A DNA stretch of 64,000 bases from Ophiobolus disseminans (Eukaryota > Ascomycota > Dothideomycetes > Pleosporales > Phaeosphaeriaceae). Below the pieces are notes generated by a model, which had not been told where the DNA came from, did not search any database, and worked only from the letters and a program-made list of their open reading frames with translations. This document shows positions 22,893 to 33,037 of this stretch, one piece after another. The stretch spans positions 1,184,178 to 1,248,177 of the forward strand of contig MU006228.1 in assembly GCA_010093685.1 (NCBI GenBank). The letters are read 5' to 3'. Position numbers and translations under genes: made by a program. Every line of letters begins with the position of its first letter. Position 1 is the first letter of the stretch.

Positions 22893-24585
22893 ATGGCTTC
22901 TGCGGCCGAAACATCGAACGAGACGTACGCCACGGGCAAAGGCGATGTCGAGCGTCGCGGTAGCGTTACGCAAACGGAGAAGGGGAGGTGGGAGAGACTT
23001 TGGCCTGTGATTGCGTGTGGGGCGGGCTTGTTCAGTGATGGGTATTTGAATAATGTATGGGATGGCAAAGCGACAGAGCTCTCGCAATAACATTCTAGGG
23101 ATGTATGCTAATACTATTCCAGATCATCGGACCCGTCAACACGATGCTCAGCAGGATCTACCCAGACTCGTACACGAAATCTTCTGCGCAGGCTAATGTC
23201 GCGAGCATCACGTTCGCTGGCACAGTCCTTGGGATGCTCTTCTTCGGATACACATCTGATCACTATTCGCGAAAATGGTCGCTCTTCGCATCGACACTCA
23301 TCATCATTCTCTTCGCCGCCCTTGGAACAGGCTCGTACGGCGCGGGCGGAAGTCCAACCGGTCTGCTCGCTGCACTCGTCGCATACCGTTTTTTCCTGGG
23401 CATCGGTAAGTTCCCCAAGCCATACACACAACCGCAGAGCCACCCCAATTAACGCCTCCAGGCATCGGCGGCGAATACCCAGCTGGCAGCGTCGGGTGCG
23501 CCGAATCCACAGGCGAGCTCAAACAAGGCACCCGCAACAAATGGTTCATACTCTTCACCAACGTGCAAATCGACCTCGCCTTCCTCGTCGCCGCAATCGT
23601 CGCCACAGTCGTCGTGCTCATCACAGGCGAAGACCACCTGCGCGTCGCGTGGCGCGTGTGTCTCGGCCTAGGTATCCTGCCGCCCCTGTCACTGCTGTAC
23701 CTGCGCCTGAAGCTCCAGGAGCCTGAAGCTTTTAAGCGCGAATCGCTGGCGAATGCGAAGACGCCGTGGGGTTTGATTATTAAGTTTTACTGGTTTAGAC
23801 TTGGGATTGTGAGTATCATATGGTTCATATATGATTTCAGCGCGTACTCGTTCAGTATCTATGCGACGTCCATTCTGGCCAATCTCTTGGGTGAATCAGC
23901 GCCGCTGTGGAAGTCGCTGGCGTGGAACATTTTGATCAATTTCTTTTACATGCCGGGGTGTCTGGCGGGAGCATTTGTCGCAGATTTGCCGTCCATGGGT
24001 CCCAAGAAGACGTTGTGCATTGGCGTTGCGCTGCAGGGCGTGATTGGTTTCATCATGGCGGGGTGTTATCCGTACTTGAACCGCCCGGAGAATGTAGCGG
24101 GCTTTGTGGTAGTGTATGGCGTCTTTCTGGCGCTGGGGGAGTTTGGGCCGGGGGATAATATTGGGCTTGTTGCGTCCAAGACGTGTGCTACTGGGATTAG
24201 GTATGCTTTGCCCTCTCCTCTTTTACCGACGCTGACATGTTGCAGGGGTCAATACTACGGCATCGCTGCTGCGGTCGGCAAGATTGGTGCTTTCGCTGGG
24301 TCGTATGCCCTGGACGCTATTCAGAAAGCAGCTGGTGACGACAAGAACGCTGCTGGACGGAATCCATTCTTCGTGGCATCGAGTTTGGCTTTCCTGGCTG
24401 CAGGCTTGGTGCTGCTGCTCCCGCACATTGGGCAGGATACGATCGACCAGGAGGATGTAAAGTTCAGGGAATACTTGTTGGCCAACGGATACGATACGAG
24501 TAAGATGGGGTTGCAAAGCGCGAGTACGACGACCAGTGACGGTGAGGGAGGTGTAGTTGTGGGGGATGAGAAGACCAAGGTGTGA
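22893..24585 (+). CDS. MFS permease of the Git1 (glycerophosphodiester / phosphate) type
   Basis: Four exons, 22893-23054, 23123-23405, 23462-24200 and 24246-24585, give 507 residues. Introns are 68, 56 and 45 nt. The order fits the sugar-porter-like Git1/Pho84 branch: WPVIACGAGLFSDGYLNN in helix 1, the loop motif GYTSDHYSRKWSL, FLGIGIGGEYPAGS across intron 2, ELKQGTRNKWFIL, LQEPEAFKRE before the central loop, and GEFGPGDNIGLVASKTCATG with RGQYYGIAAAVGKIGAF in the second half. Git1 proteins import glycerophosphoinositol or glycerophosphocholine; the exact substrate here is an inference. The 45-nt intron is a multiple of three with no stop, so its retention would only add 15 residues. Confidence 0.88.
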
Positions 24586-24760
24586 GATTGAAATCTTACC
24601 AACATTCGGGTTGAACGCGTCGTAGTGGAATCGTTTCGTTTTCAACAGATCACAAACTTTGGCAATTCATTCTCCAACTTCTCCAATATGGGACTGACTC
24701 TCTCGAGGTCGCCTTCTTTATGGAAGCGTTCGCTTAATCGGTGAAACTTGACTCCGATCT

Positions 24761-24896
24761 TCAGTTAAGGCTGGCTGCCATCGTTAGTTAAGGCTAGCTG
24801 CCACTGTCAGTCAAGGCTGGCTGCCACCGTCAGCCAAGGCCGGTTGCAATCGTCAGTCGCGCTTGCTTGCGACCGTCAGTGAAGCTCGGCTGTCAG
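24761..24896 (+). repeat. 23-bp tandem minisatellite, about six decaying units
   Basis: Consecutive 23-nt units begin at 24761, 24784, 24807, 24830, 24853 and 24876 (last one partial). The consensus is close to TCAGTTAAGGCTGGCTGCCA plus YCG. Divergence increases to the right. It lies 125 bp before the DNA transposon. Confidence 0.85.
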
Positions 24897-25021
24897 ATGG
24901 GGTTTGTGCGTGAGCAATAATTGATGCAAAGAGCAGGATTGATGTAAAGGCTTGCTCGGGTATGGTCCCCACGCCAGGATAAGATGAATGACACATGCAC
25001 TAGAAGTCGCAAGCTGTACTA

Positions 25022-27158
25022 CCGTACGCGATCACGTAATGCACGCGATCGCGTAATGCACAGCCAACACCATCTTGACGTTTTTGAAAATGAGGCTGTG
25101 CAACCACCCACAATAGCTATTATCACAAGATTTTATAGAATAATAGTAAAAAACACCTTGCAATTCTTTTGTACTATTTGAATTTTAATGGCACCTTGAT
25201 TGTGCGGCCGCGCATTGTCTGTTTGGGTGGTGCAGTCGGCGCTGCAGATGCCCCATCCTCACCACTCCGCACATCAACACAACGCTTCTTAGTCCGATTT
25301 TTTGGGATTTTTTGTTGTGAAGCTCCTCTCTTGCCTCTTTGAGATAATTGTAGAGATTTTTGGGTGTTTGCAGCATCTTTTTCCTGTTGTTTTTGTGCCT
25401 TAGTTGCAGCTGCTGCTGCAGCCCTTGCATCACGCTCTCTTTTCTTCTGCTCTTTTGCTCTTTCTCGCTCCGCCCTTGCTCTCTCTCGTTCCAATTTTTT
25501 GTACAACGTTGCTGCTTGTTGAAGCTCCTTCCTCTTACTTTTTTGGAGTTTTTCTTCAATCTCTTCCTGTTGTTTCACTTGCTCCCGCACTCGAGCTTCC
25601 CGGAGTTTCCTAGGAGACCAGAACGTCGCGCCACCATGAAATTCTTCGCGCTGTTGAAGGTCTAGTGGCTTGCTCTTCTTTGAGCGCTTCTTTTTGGTAC
25701 TAAGGGCGGCCTGTAGGCCCTCGTTTTTGTGGTGTAGTAACTCGTTTTGGACCTGGAGGGAATGGATAGCGGCACTCAGCTTTAGTGCCTTCTTTTCAGC
25801 CTTATCCTTCACCGCAGCATCAAATAAATGACGGAGCTGTCTCCAACTACTGTTATCACCCTTGGCCTCTGATCCTGAGTCTGTATTCCTATCCAAACCT
25901 GGTTTGTTGAAGTGATTCAGGATTTTGGTTGCATTGACTGGAATGATCCCTGTAGCTTCAAACGCCTTCAACACATTCTCAGAGGTAAACGAGGATACCC
26001 ACGCGCTCCAAAATAATGGGAAAAAGTCGCCTTTTTGCATACTAATTAGGCATTGGCTGCAATGGAGATGGTTGGCAAGTTCTGAGGAGTAGGCGGAGGA
26101 GAGGGGCTTAAACATAACCACATCCAGGGGCTGCAGCGTATGGGTAGCATGGGGTGGAAATACGAGCAGAAGGACCTTATGAGCGTGGCAATACTCAATG
26201 AAATCCATGCTGACATGGGACGAATAGCCATCAAGGATGAGGAGTCGCCATTTGTGCTCAGCTTTTTTTCTAGTGGCCCAATTAAACACCTGTTCAAGCC
26301 AGGCCAACCCTAGGTCATTGTTACTCCATCCTGAAGGTGATATACCTACAAAAACCTGGTGTTTTCCAGCCTCAATGTCATGTACCCATGAGCTCCGGAT
26401 TGCTGTTTTTCCCTTATAGATGAGGGCTGGTTCTAGGGCGGTTCCATCGCCACAAACACATGCAATTAAAGTGATCCAACTCCTATTGCCATCTTGAAGT
26501 GCCTCAGTGACTTGTTTGCGCTCCCATACTGCCTTAGAAAAGACGCGTTTTGAGCGGGATGTGATGCCAATGAGAAACCCTTTTTTGTCCATATTGTACA
26601 CATTTTGAGCCTCAATGTTATACTCTTTTATCTTGCTTTCAAGGAGCTTAAAGTACTTGCTGTAGCTTGCTTTATTATCAGCTTTGTGGCGGCTGCGATC
26701 TTTTCCGGTAGTCCATTTGGTTGTCAGAATGTCTGATTTCCTCCGGAGAAATCTTGAAACCCATGCTTCTCCAACGTCTGATTGGGCCACAGCAGACGCA
26801 AAACTTTGTACCATTTGACGCGTAGGAGGAAGCCCTCTTTTGGTTATCTTCTCTATGTAACGTACAAGCTCCAGCTCCTGTTGTGGGCTGAGTTTTCGTT
26901 GAGCAATGTTTTTGGTGTCTTTGTCAACCACCACGCCCCGGTGCCTCCGCGACAGCGTACTTCGACTAACATTGAACTGGCGCGCAACATTTGTATATGT
27001 AAAAGATGCGCCGTCCTCGCGTGAATCGATTGCTGCAATTGCATCCTCAATTGCTCCCATATTGGTAGAGTTATGACGTGTTGAAGGTAGGTGGCAAAAT
27101 GTTGTTTTGGTGTTGGCCGTGCATTACGCGATTGCGTGCATTACGTGATCGCGTACGG
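25022..27158 (-). mobile_element. Complete pogo/Fot1-type DNA transposon (2137 bp)
   Basis: TA dinucleotides at 25020-25021 and 27159-27160 flank CCGTACGCGATCACG...CGTGATCGCGTACGG. The terminal inverted repeats are about 51 bp (25022-25072 and 27108-27158) with only two differences seen. Each contains two 17-bp direct sub-repeats, GCGATCACGTAATGCAC and GCGATCGCGTAATGCAC, a likely double transposase-binding site. The single gene inside is intact. TA target duplication and DD35D chemistry place it in Tc1/mariner-pogo. Confidence 0.93.
25174..27060 (-). CDS. Pogo/Fot1-type DD35D transposase, intact
   Basis: 628 residues without stop or frameshift. Residues 1-45 form a psq-type helix-turn-helix (FTYTNVARQFNVSRSTLSRR), about 55-110 a CENP-B-type HTH (LPPTRQMVQSFASAV), and about 150-320 the DDE endonuclease. 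The catalytic aspartates visible are D158 in YNMDKKGF, D277 in LLILDGYSSH and D313 in THTLQPLDVVMF; the last two are separated by 35 residues. The C-terminal 200 residues are very basic, coiled-coil-like (KELQQAATLYKKLERERARA) and Ala/Lys/Gln rich. It would excise and reinsert the flanking element by binding its terminal repeats. The absence of RIP-type stops, unlike the 49-64 kb island, suggests recent arrival or a low copy number. Confidence 0.93.
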   Translation of the reverse strand: MGAIEDAIAAIDSREDGASFTYTNVARQFNVSRSTLSRRHRGVVVDKDTKNIAQRKLSPQQELELVRYIEKITKRGLPPTRQMVQSFASAVAQSDVGEAWVSRFLRRKSDILTTKWTTGKDRSRHKADNKASYSKYFKLLESKIKEYNIEAQNVYNMDKKGFLIGITSRSKRVFSKAVWERKQVTEALQDGNRSWITLIACVCGDGTALEPALIYKGKTAIRSSWVHDIEAGKHQVFVGISPSGWSNNDLGLAWLEQVFNWATRKKAEHKWRLLILDGYSSHVSMDFIEYCHAHKVLLLVFPPHATHTLQPLDVVMFKPLSSAYSSELANHLHCSQCLISMQKGDFFPLFWSAWVSSFTSENVLKAFEATGIIPVNATKILNHFNKPGLDRNTDSGSEAKGDNSSWRQLRHLFDAAVKDKAEKKALKLSAAIHSLQVQNELLHHKNEGLQAALSTKKKRSKKSKPLDLQQREEFHGGATFWSPRKLREARVREQVKQQEEIEEKLQKSKRKELQQAATLYKKLERERARAERERAKEQKKRERDARAAAAAATKAQKQQEKDAANTQKSLQLSQRGKRGASQQKIPKNRTKKRCVDVRSGEDGASAAPTAPPKQTMRGRTIKVPLKFK

Positions 27159-27213
27159 TATTCTACATCCGAGCTAGCGGTTCTTGCACGTGCCGAGGTT
27201 GATCTAATGCCGC

Positions 27214-27480
27214 TCAACCGTCGCACCCATGAACGTCACCGCAACCTCCACGTGCAAGCAAGATATCCAACGACGACACCCGGCCCTCTAGTTCTTTAAT
27301 CTCCATATAGAGGTCATGTAACGCTCCAAGCGCTTGTGTTTGTGAGCATAAGCCGCGCCAACCGTGCACCTCGGTCCTTTGTGCTCTGGATTGCTCAAAG
27401 CTCATGTGAATAGAGGCTTCCAACACTTCCGGTAATGTGGAGCATAGCCACGGAGAAACTACTTCTACAGTGGGTCTAGT
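27214..27480 (-). CDS. Hypothetical fragment with helical segment
   Basis: The minus-strand frame reads VSPWLCSTLPEVLEASIHMS, then ALGALHDLYMEIKELEGRV and ends VHGCDG. The heptad-like leucines suggest a short coiled coil. It lies just outside the transposon and may be part of an older gene or mobile element. No start or family is recognised. Confidence 0.3.
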   Translation of the reverse strand, partial: TRPTVEVVSPWLCSTLPEVLEASIHMSFEQSRAQRTEVHGWRGLCSQTQALGALHDLYMEIKELEGRVSSLDILLARGGCGDVHGCDG

Positions 27481-27640
27481 AGGCCTGGCGAGGAAGCTTG
27501 GATGAGGGGCATACTTAACAGTGGCTCGCTCTCAGGACAGCTGTACTAGACAGACCCACGAGCAAACTTCCAAACATCTTTCTGCATCCTACAACCATAA
27601 AGACACCATTTCCCATCGTCTTTTCTACAGCTAAACTATC

Positions 27641-28252
27641 ATGTCTCCAGCAGCCATATCCTCGACTCCGCCACCCGCCTCCAACGGCAAAACACACGCC
27701 CTCAAGTCGTCCACCAAGCCCGTCATCACAAGCTCCTCCACCATTCCCACCTCCTCCACCGGCGAGATACCGGCCTGGGTTAAGCCCGACCTCAGCCGCC
27801 TGCTCCGCGTCGAGAAGAACCCAGGCTCTTTCGCCAGCCGCTCCGTCTCCCTTGTCAACCTCCCCGCCGGCTCCATCTTTGCACGCATCACAAACCCCAC
27901 ACCCGCCACCGTCGCATACAGCTCTGTACAAGCGAGTCGCGACCTACACATCGAGCTGAACTGCGACCTGGTGTACATCAACCATAGCTGCAAGCCTAGC
28001 TTGGTGTTTGATATGCAGCGATGGGAGTTGCGGGTTGGCGGGCAGGATTTGAAGGAGGGCGATGAGTTGACGTTCTTCTATCCGAGTACGGAGTGGCATA
28101 TGGCGCAGCCGTTTGAGTGCCTTTGTGGGAATGAGGAGTGCAGGGGCAGGATTACGGGGGCGAAGGATATGGATGGGGGCGTGTTGGGGGAGTATTGGTT
28201 GAACGGGCATATTGAGGAGTTGTTGGAGGAGAAGAGGGCGAAAGATGTGTAG
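27641..28252 (+). CDS. Small SET-domain protein with post-SET cysteines
   Basis: A single exon encodes 203 residues. After a Ser/Pro/Thr-rich 45-residue leader come the C-terminal elements of a SET domain: LHIELNCDLVYINHSCKPSL (the INHSC pseudoknot motif) and LKEGDELTFFYPSTEW, then the post-SET-like cluster FECLCGNEECRGRITGAK. SET proteins are lysine methyltransferases, of histones or other proteins. The N-terminal SET half with the GxG cofactor motif is reduced (FASRSVSLVNLPAGSIFARI), as in the small fungal SET proteins of unknown substrate, so activity cannot be assumed. Confidence 0.8.
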   Translation: MSPAAISSTPPPASNGKTHALKSSTKPVITSSSTIPTSSTGEIPAWVKPDLSRLLRVEKNPGSFASRSVSLVNLPAGSIFARITNPTPATVAYSSVQASRDLHIELNCDLVYINHSCKPSLVFDMQRWELRVGGQDLKEGDELTFFYPSTEWHMAQPFECLCGNEECRGRITGAKDMDGGVLGEYWLNGHIEELLEEKRAKDV

Positions 28253-28693
28253 GTGGAGAGCTCATGTTGATGCCATAGAACTTGTACAGCGGGATGCGGA
28301 GTAGACTAAGCGATGTCATACAGAAATCATGCAGGGAACGGTCTTACACACGTCCAGCACGTCCAGAACGATTTCAAGATTGTGGGACTACCCATTGGAT
28401 TCCTCTATCTGCTACCTCGTACTTCTGTAAACAAGTGGGGGCGGGGTAGCTTACTGACGATCGTTCCTGCCTTGCTGCACCATGATGGACCCCTGCCGCT
28501 GTCGATCCGGCAGTTACGACACGCATCAACATGCAACCACCATCCGCATCATTGTGATCACGAGCCCACATCGCAGCGCCGATAAGAAGCTATGGAGTCT
28601 CCAGCACGCCGCTTATCACGATTGCGTTTCCATTGTCAACTATCCTACCACCCTATTCTACCTTGAACCATTCGAAAAATTACCTATCTCGCC
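28253..28693. other. Intergenic, SET gene 3' region and F-box promoter
   Basis: No gene seen; short frames on both strands lack motifs. Confidence 0.5.
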
Positions 28694-29194
28694 ATGACGT
28701 CTTCCAATCCAACAATTTACTCCCTCCCCGAAGAACTCCTCGACCGCATCCTCCACTTCATCCCACATCGCCCCACCATCACAGCCCTCTGTCTCGTCTC
28801 CCGCGACCTAAATCGCATCGCAACACCACACCTCTACACCTGCATCACGCTCACATCCGCTTCTTTCCAGTTCTTACGCCCCCTAACCCTCCTCCTCTGG
28901 ACGTCCTCCAAGCACCGCCTCCTCGTGCGCAGCTTCTGCGTCAAGCGCGCATATGGCGGGAATCTTGTGCCGTGGCCAACCTACCCGGGGCTGGACGAGT
29001 TGATTAGAGAGATGGTAAGGAAGTACGTTAAGAGAAGTGAGTGGGAGGCTTGGGAGAAGAAAGTCCGAGACGGGGGCGATGCGTTGGTGTTGGCGAGTTT
29101 GTTGCTCAGGAGTTTGGAGAATGTGGAGAGGATGGCGTTTGATGGGTTTGAGTTGGTGGATCCGGGAAGGGGGAGGGAGGGTGTGGATTGGTGA
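28694..29194 (+). CDS. F-box protein, possibly truncated
   Basis: 166 residues. The F-box is at the N-terminus: IYSLPEELLDRILHFIPHRP, TITALCLVSRDLNRIATPHL. F-box proteins link substrates to SCF ubiquitin ligases through Skp1. The rest, including MVRKYVKRSEWEAWEKKV and LLRSLENVERMAFDGFEL, resembles the start of a leucine-rich substrate domain. It stops at VDW, where a GTGAGT donor and AATGCAG acceptor exist; splicing there creates a TGA. Most relatives are several hundred residues long, so this is either a short form or a truncated gene. It converges tail to tail with the cupin gene. Confidence 0.65.
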   Translation: MTSSNPTIYSLPEELLDRILHFIPHRPTITALCLVSRDLNRIATPHLYTCITLTSASFQFLRPLTLLLWTSSKHRLLVRSFCVKRAYGGNLVPWPTYPGLDELIREMVRKYVKRSEWEAWEKKVRDGGDALVLASLLLRSLENVERMAFDGFELVDPGRGREGVDW

Positions 29195-29333
29195 GTTTGG
29201 GTGTCGTTGACGATGGATTGTGCTGACGAAATGGGAAATGCAGAAGACCTGAAGTCACGCGATAGCTAGACGGTTCTTGATCTGGAATGATAGATTGACT
29301 TGGAAGCCTGCTCCGCTGGTAAACCATGTTAAT

Positions 29334-29977
29334 TCAGCTCTTGATGATCTTAGCGTCCATGACCTTCTTAGGCACAATCAGCTTCGCAAACCCGCCAATG
29401 AGTATCACAACCTACTACGAATTAGCTTCGCTTATCTCTCCAGATAATAGAGACTTACAAGCTGATCGAGCCACAGAGGACTCCAACCATTTCCAATGGA
29501 CGGATACGTGTCCCAATCGTAGAACGCCCTGAAAGCCAACAATACCTTCGATGAACTTGGCTGACTCAAATCACGGAAGAATCTAGATCGTCAGCTTGTA
29601 CATTAATGCAGCACCAAAACTCACGCCTCCTTGTAGTCCCCAACAGGATCCACCGCCTCTTTCAATACCATCCTCTTGCCTGATATCCCCCTGAATCCAT
29701 GCACTTTAGTTCTCTTGACGACAATATTTCCATCCGCAGGCGAGGTTCGGTGCCACGACCCATCATAATATATATCCAGCTCTCCCTGCAGAACCTCGAG
29801 ATGCTCGTCATGATACTGGTGCCAATGCAGAGGCACCGAGAATAAAGATCCCTTTCCTTCCCATGTTGTCTCTGTCCATCGATGATCCACGGAGGAGCCT
29901 GCTTTCGAGTCGTCGACAAAGATGCGCAATAGGCATCCATCGACGGGTTGGCAGGGCGGAAGTTCGCGGATGGACAT
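29334..29977 (-). CDS. Cupin-domain protein with C-terminal hydrophobic segment
   Basis: Three exons, 29977-29625, 29582-29459 and 29411-29334, give 184 residues; introns of 42 nt (GTGAGT...ATCTAG) and 47 nt (GTAAGT...GTAGTAG) both keep frame. The cupin core is visible: PLHWHQYHDEHLEVLQGELD gives the HxH...E metal-binding pattern, and VKRTKVHGFRG the second motif with its His. The last exon encodes LVVILIGGFAKLIV, a single hydrophobic stretch, followed by a basic tail, which suggests tail anchoring. Such small fungal cupins occur next to metabolic genes; the substrate is unknown. Confidence 0.78.
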
Positions 29978-30939
29978 CGTCGTTTAAGTTGACTTGGCTA
30001 AGTCAACATTGGAACGCACAAAGATTAGAGTGCCTTGAAGGGAAGTTGCCTTTGTGCGGGGAAGACTATGTTGTAGCCTAATCTTTGGAGTTCGCCTATA
30101 ATCTTGGAAGACCTGAAAATAGTTGCCATTGGTTAGGAAATACGAGATCGGCCCACCCATGCAGTACAAGTGTTCGGCATCAGAATTTATCTTTGCCGAG
30201 CTTACTTCCATGTCTTGAGCTTGGTCACGTTTACTTCCGTTTTGTTGCAGGCCTAGACACCAACTGTCGGGGAGAATGATACCGAGTGTGAGATCTACAT
30301 ACACAGGATTCTGCATCTCAGTAAGCGTGAAAGCCAGAACAAGAGTAAGCCTGGCGACTACATCTACGTATATTAAGGATATTCTAAATTCTAAAAGGTC
30401 TCCGTAGACAGACAGTATAACGTATCTTTATTTCCAGCATTCGCGACTCACTAAGAGCCTGCATTAAAAGATTAGTGGATGCAAAAACATAGAACCTGCA
30501 CAATTTCAGCAGGATTTTGGGCTGCGATATTTGTCAATGTTCGGTCAGCACGAGAGGCGACGAAGGTAGTTAGCGTGGGCACGTGCGCAGCGCCAGATCT
30601 GAGATCTCCAGTAGTCTGGACACTCACACTTCACTCCCCATTGCCCGAAGCACACATGCACCAGAACGCTTCTGACGCCACGTCGATTCATCATGTCCTG
30701 GACACTTAAGCTACGAGATCGAATTTAGGTCAGTATGTCATTGACTATTGAACAACAAAGGAACACATTGATCGAAGTGCGAATGAAGCTACTATCGCAA
30801 GCTTAATAAAACCACTGGGTCATGGTGCCGCGGGATCGATGGACATCTACGCTGGGGTTTCCATCTCGACGTCCGCAAATACCTGATTCATGAGCTCAGC
30901 ACGAGCGTCCTCATCGAATGGCTGCCCGACCACGGTAGA
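29978..30939. other. Intergenic
   Basis: Nearly 1 kb without a supported gene. A short AT-rich patch lies near 30360-30430. Confidence 0.45.
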
Positions 30940-32400
30940 CTACGCTTCACCATGCCTCACGCGCCCAACATAGCGCTCATAGTCATCGATCTTCGCGCGC
31001 AACCATCCTCCAGCGAGTGAGCGTTTATCGTCTTCCGAATCGTATTCCGACCCTGAACGACAAATCTCAGGCGATGCCGAATGAGCGACATCGGCTTGAG
31101 CGTCTACCACCGAAGACACGCTGTCGCTGTGGTTCAGCCATGATTCGATACGGTCACGGGCACGATTAGATAGAAGCGTACCAAAACTATCAGCGCCGGG
31201 ATTATCAGCAAAATGTCCATTCCAAGAAACTGGCTCAACATCGTCTTCCAGCGAAGCCAATTCTTTTGCGCACTCGATTCACATCGTAGTACGCTTTGGC
31301 AGCGCTCGTCATCTGAGCGGTGATTGCTTGGTTGCGCAAAAACCAAATGGGCCCAAAGTTTGCTTCTAATTGTGCTACAGTAGCTCCGTTCTTGGGATCT
31401 TTGAACTGTTGTTGCGCAACGTATTTGTGCAGCTCGACGGCATAGATGTCCCGAAATCGATCGAATTCGGCTTCGACGCGAAGCGTCTCGTTGCCGGCCA
31501 CCTTCAGCCTTGTGTTAAGGTTTTAACGAGGTCTGTCTTCGCAGTCTCCTCGTCTGAATGGTCTTCACCGATCACCACGGCTGGTGGATTAATTTCGTTC
31601 GTTACACAACGTCTGATAATAGGCACAGCTGGTGGCATGTCAATGTTGTCCATCTCGGGGAGCACACCAAGATTGCCAAAAACACTATCGAGAATCTGGA
31701 CCATGGGTAATAACCTCTCTCGCGCCTTTTGCTCAGCATCTTTGGCATTTTGCATCATATTGTTGCGCCGTTCGATCAAGGAAGCACGTTCTTCGTTCTT
31801 GCGGGTGATTTCGTCCATGAAGATCTTCATCGACTCTATCAATTCATCGCACTCGTGCGCCTCCAACTGCATGGCCCCTTTAGCAAGTTCTTCGATGACT
31901 TGGACGTTTTGCCGCTTGCTCGCGTCTGTGGCTTGAATGCGAGAATCTATCTTCCGGAATTGGCTATCTCGCCATCTCGCCGCCGCGGTGTACTTGCGAT
32001 GGGTGGCCAACGTTGTGCACAACACGCGAAAGACATCCGAGGTGACCATCAGACATGGGTGGCTGTCGTGTAATGAATCGTCTACAAGAAGAAACCCTCT
32101 TGAAGAAAGCATGATCGTGTATCACGGTTGGTGACCACCATTCGGGATACCAGTTTCCCGTGACCGCCACGGTGGTGCAATTGAGCGTGTGATCATGATT
32201 GTTGTGTTGCAACGGATTCTGATGCTTTCGTATTCCCCTGTCTTCCGTCTGACGTCGTTTGTTTGGAGGAAGATCCTTTTCGTCCCCATCTCGGCTTCTT
32301 TTCCGTTGCGCCGCGTTGAATGTTTTCTCGAATGTCTCGTTCGTCGTACGAATGCGCTTGTTCTCCGATCCACTACAGCTCATGTCATGCTGAGATATCT
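30940..32400 (-). CDS. Hypothetical coiled-coil protein, multi-exon or disrupted
   Basis: Four consecutive minus-strand frames look coding. The first has nuclear-localisation-like runs (NAAQRKRSRDGDEKDLPPNK) and NWYPEWWSP; the second (32112-31504) is helical (RNNMMQNAKDAEQKARERLL); the third contains FDRFRDIYAVELHKYVAQQQ; the fourth is acidic and ends RYVGRVRHGEA. A 74-nt intron starting GTGATC would join the second to the third, and a 49-nt intron starting GTGAAT the third to the fourth, both in frame. The first junction finds no clean splice. No family recognised; probably lineage specific. The exact model is uncertain and a pseudogene cannot be excluded. Confidence 0.4.
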
Positions 32401-33037
32401 TGCGTTTGGATAATGTCTGCTGCGCTCGGCTCCTCGAAAAACGTGTTCTATAAGTGCGATGGATAATGGGATCAAGGCGCAGAAACTGGTTTAGTTGAAA
32501 CCCTTGTTGTGACCTATCAGCAAGTTCTGTAGTGCCAGCAGATATAACGTCGACGATGTGTTGCACAGAGAGCAGTAGGCCTGCAGCAATGCTATATACA
32601 TCGTGTTTCCCAACATTGTTGGTTTTATCCTGACATGAAATGGGAGACATCGATCGTTCTTGACGTGCTTTGTGCAGCGAAGGTCTTATACCTTATGTAG
32701 AAGCGAGGGAATTTCGAGACTATGAAGAGAGCGAGCATGAAAGCCTTGAGAACAGGGCATTATTACTGGACGATACGCGCATGCATTGTATGTTCATTTC
32801 CTTATTTGCGCAAACCTGTGTCTTTGTTTCACAATGGAGCTGTGAAGCTATGAATTTCTGAGCGCGTTGAGAAGAGATGGAGATGGTTAGAAGTATTGTT
32901 AAAAAACACTCGATGTGTGTAGATATCCCATTTGTTAGGTTGAGGCTTCACTATGTATGATAAGGAAGTGGATCCCCTAGGTATATGAGGTTTCTTCCTT
33001 TGATTCTATCTTCTCCTACAACACCGAGAGCGATAGC

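Noticed and set aside
24920..25075. Possible CRISPR-like spacing of GCGATCRCGTAATGCAC repeats
   Set aside because: The repeats are paired sub-repeats of the transposon inverted termini and occur again at the other end in reverse.
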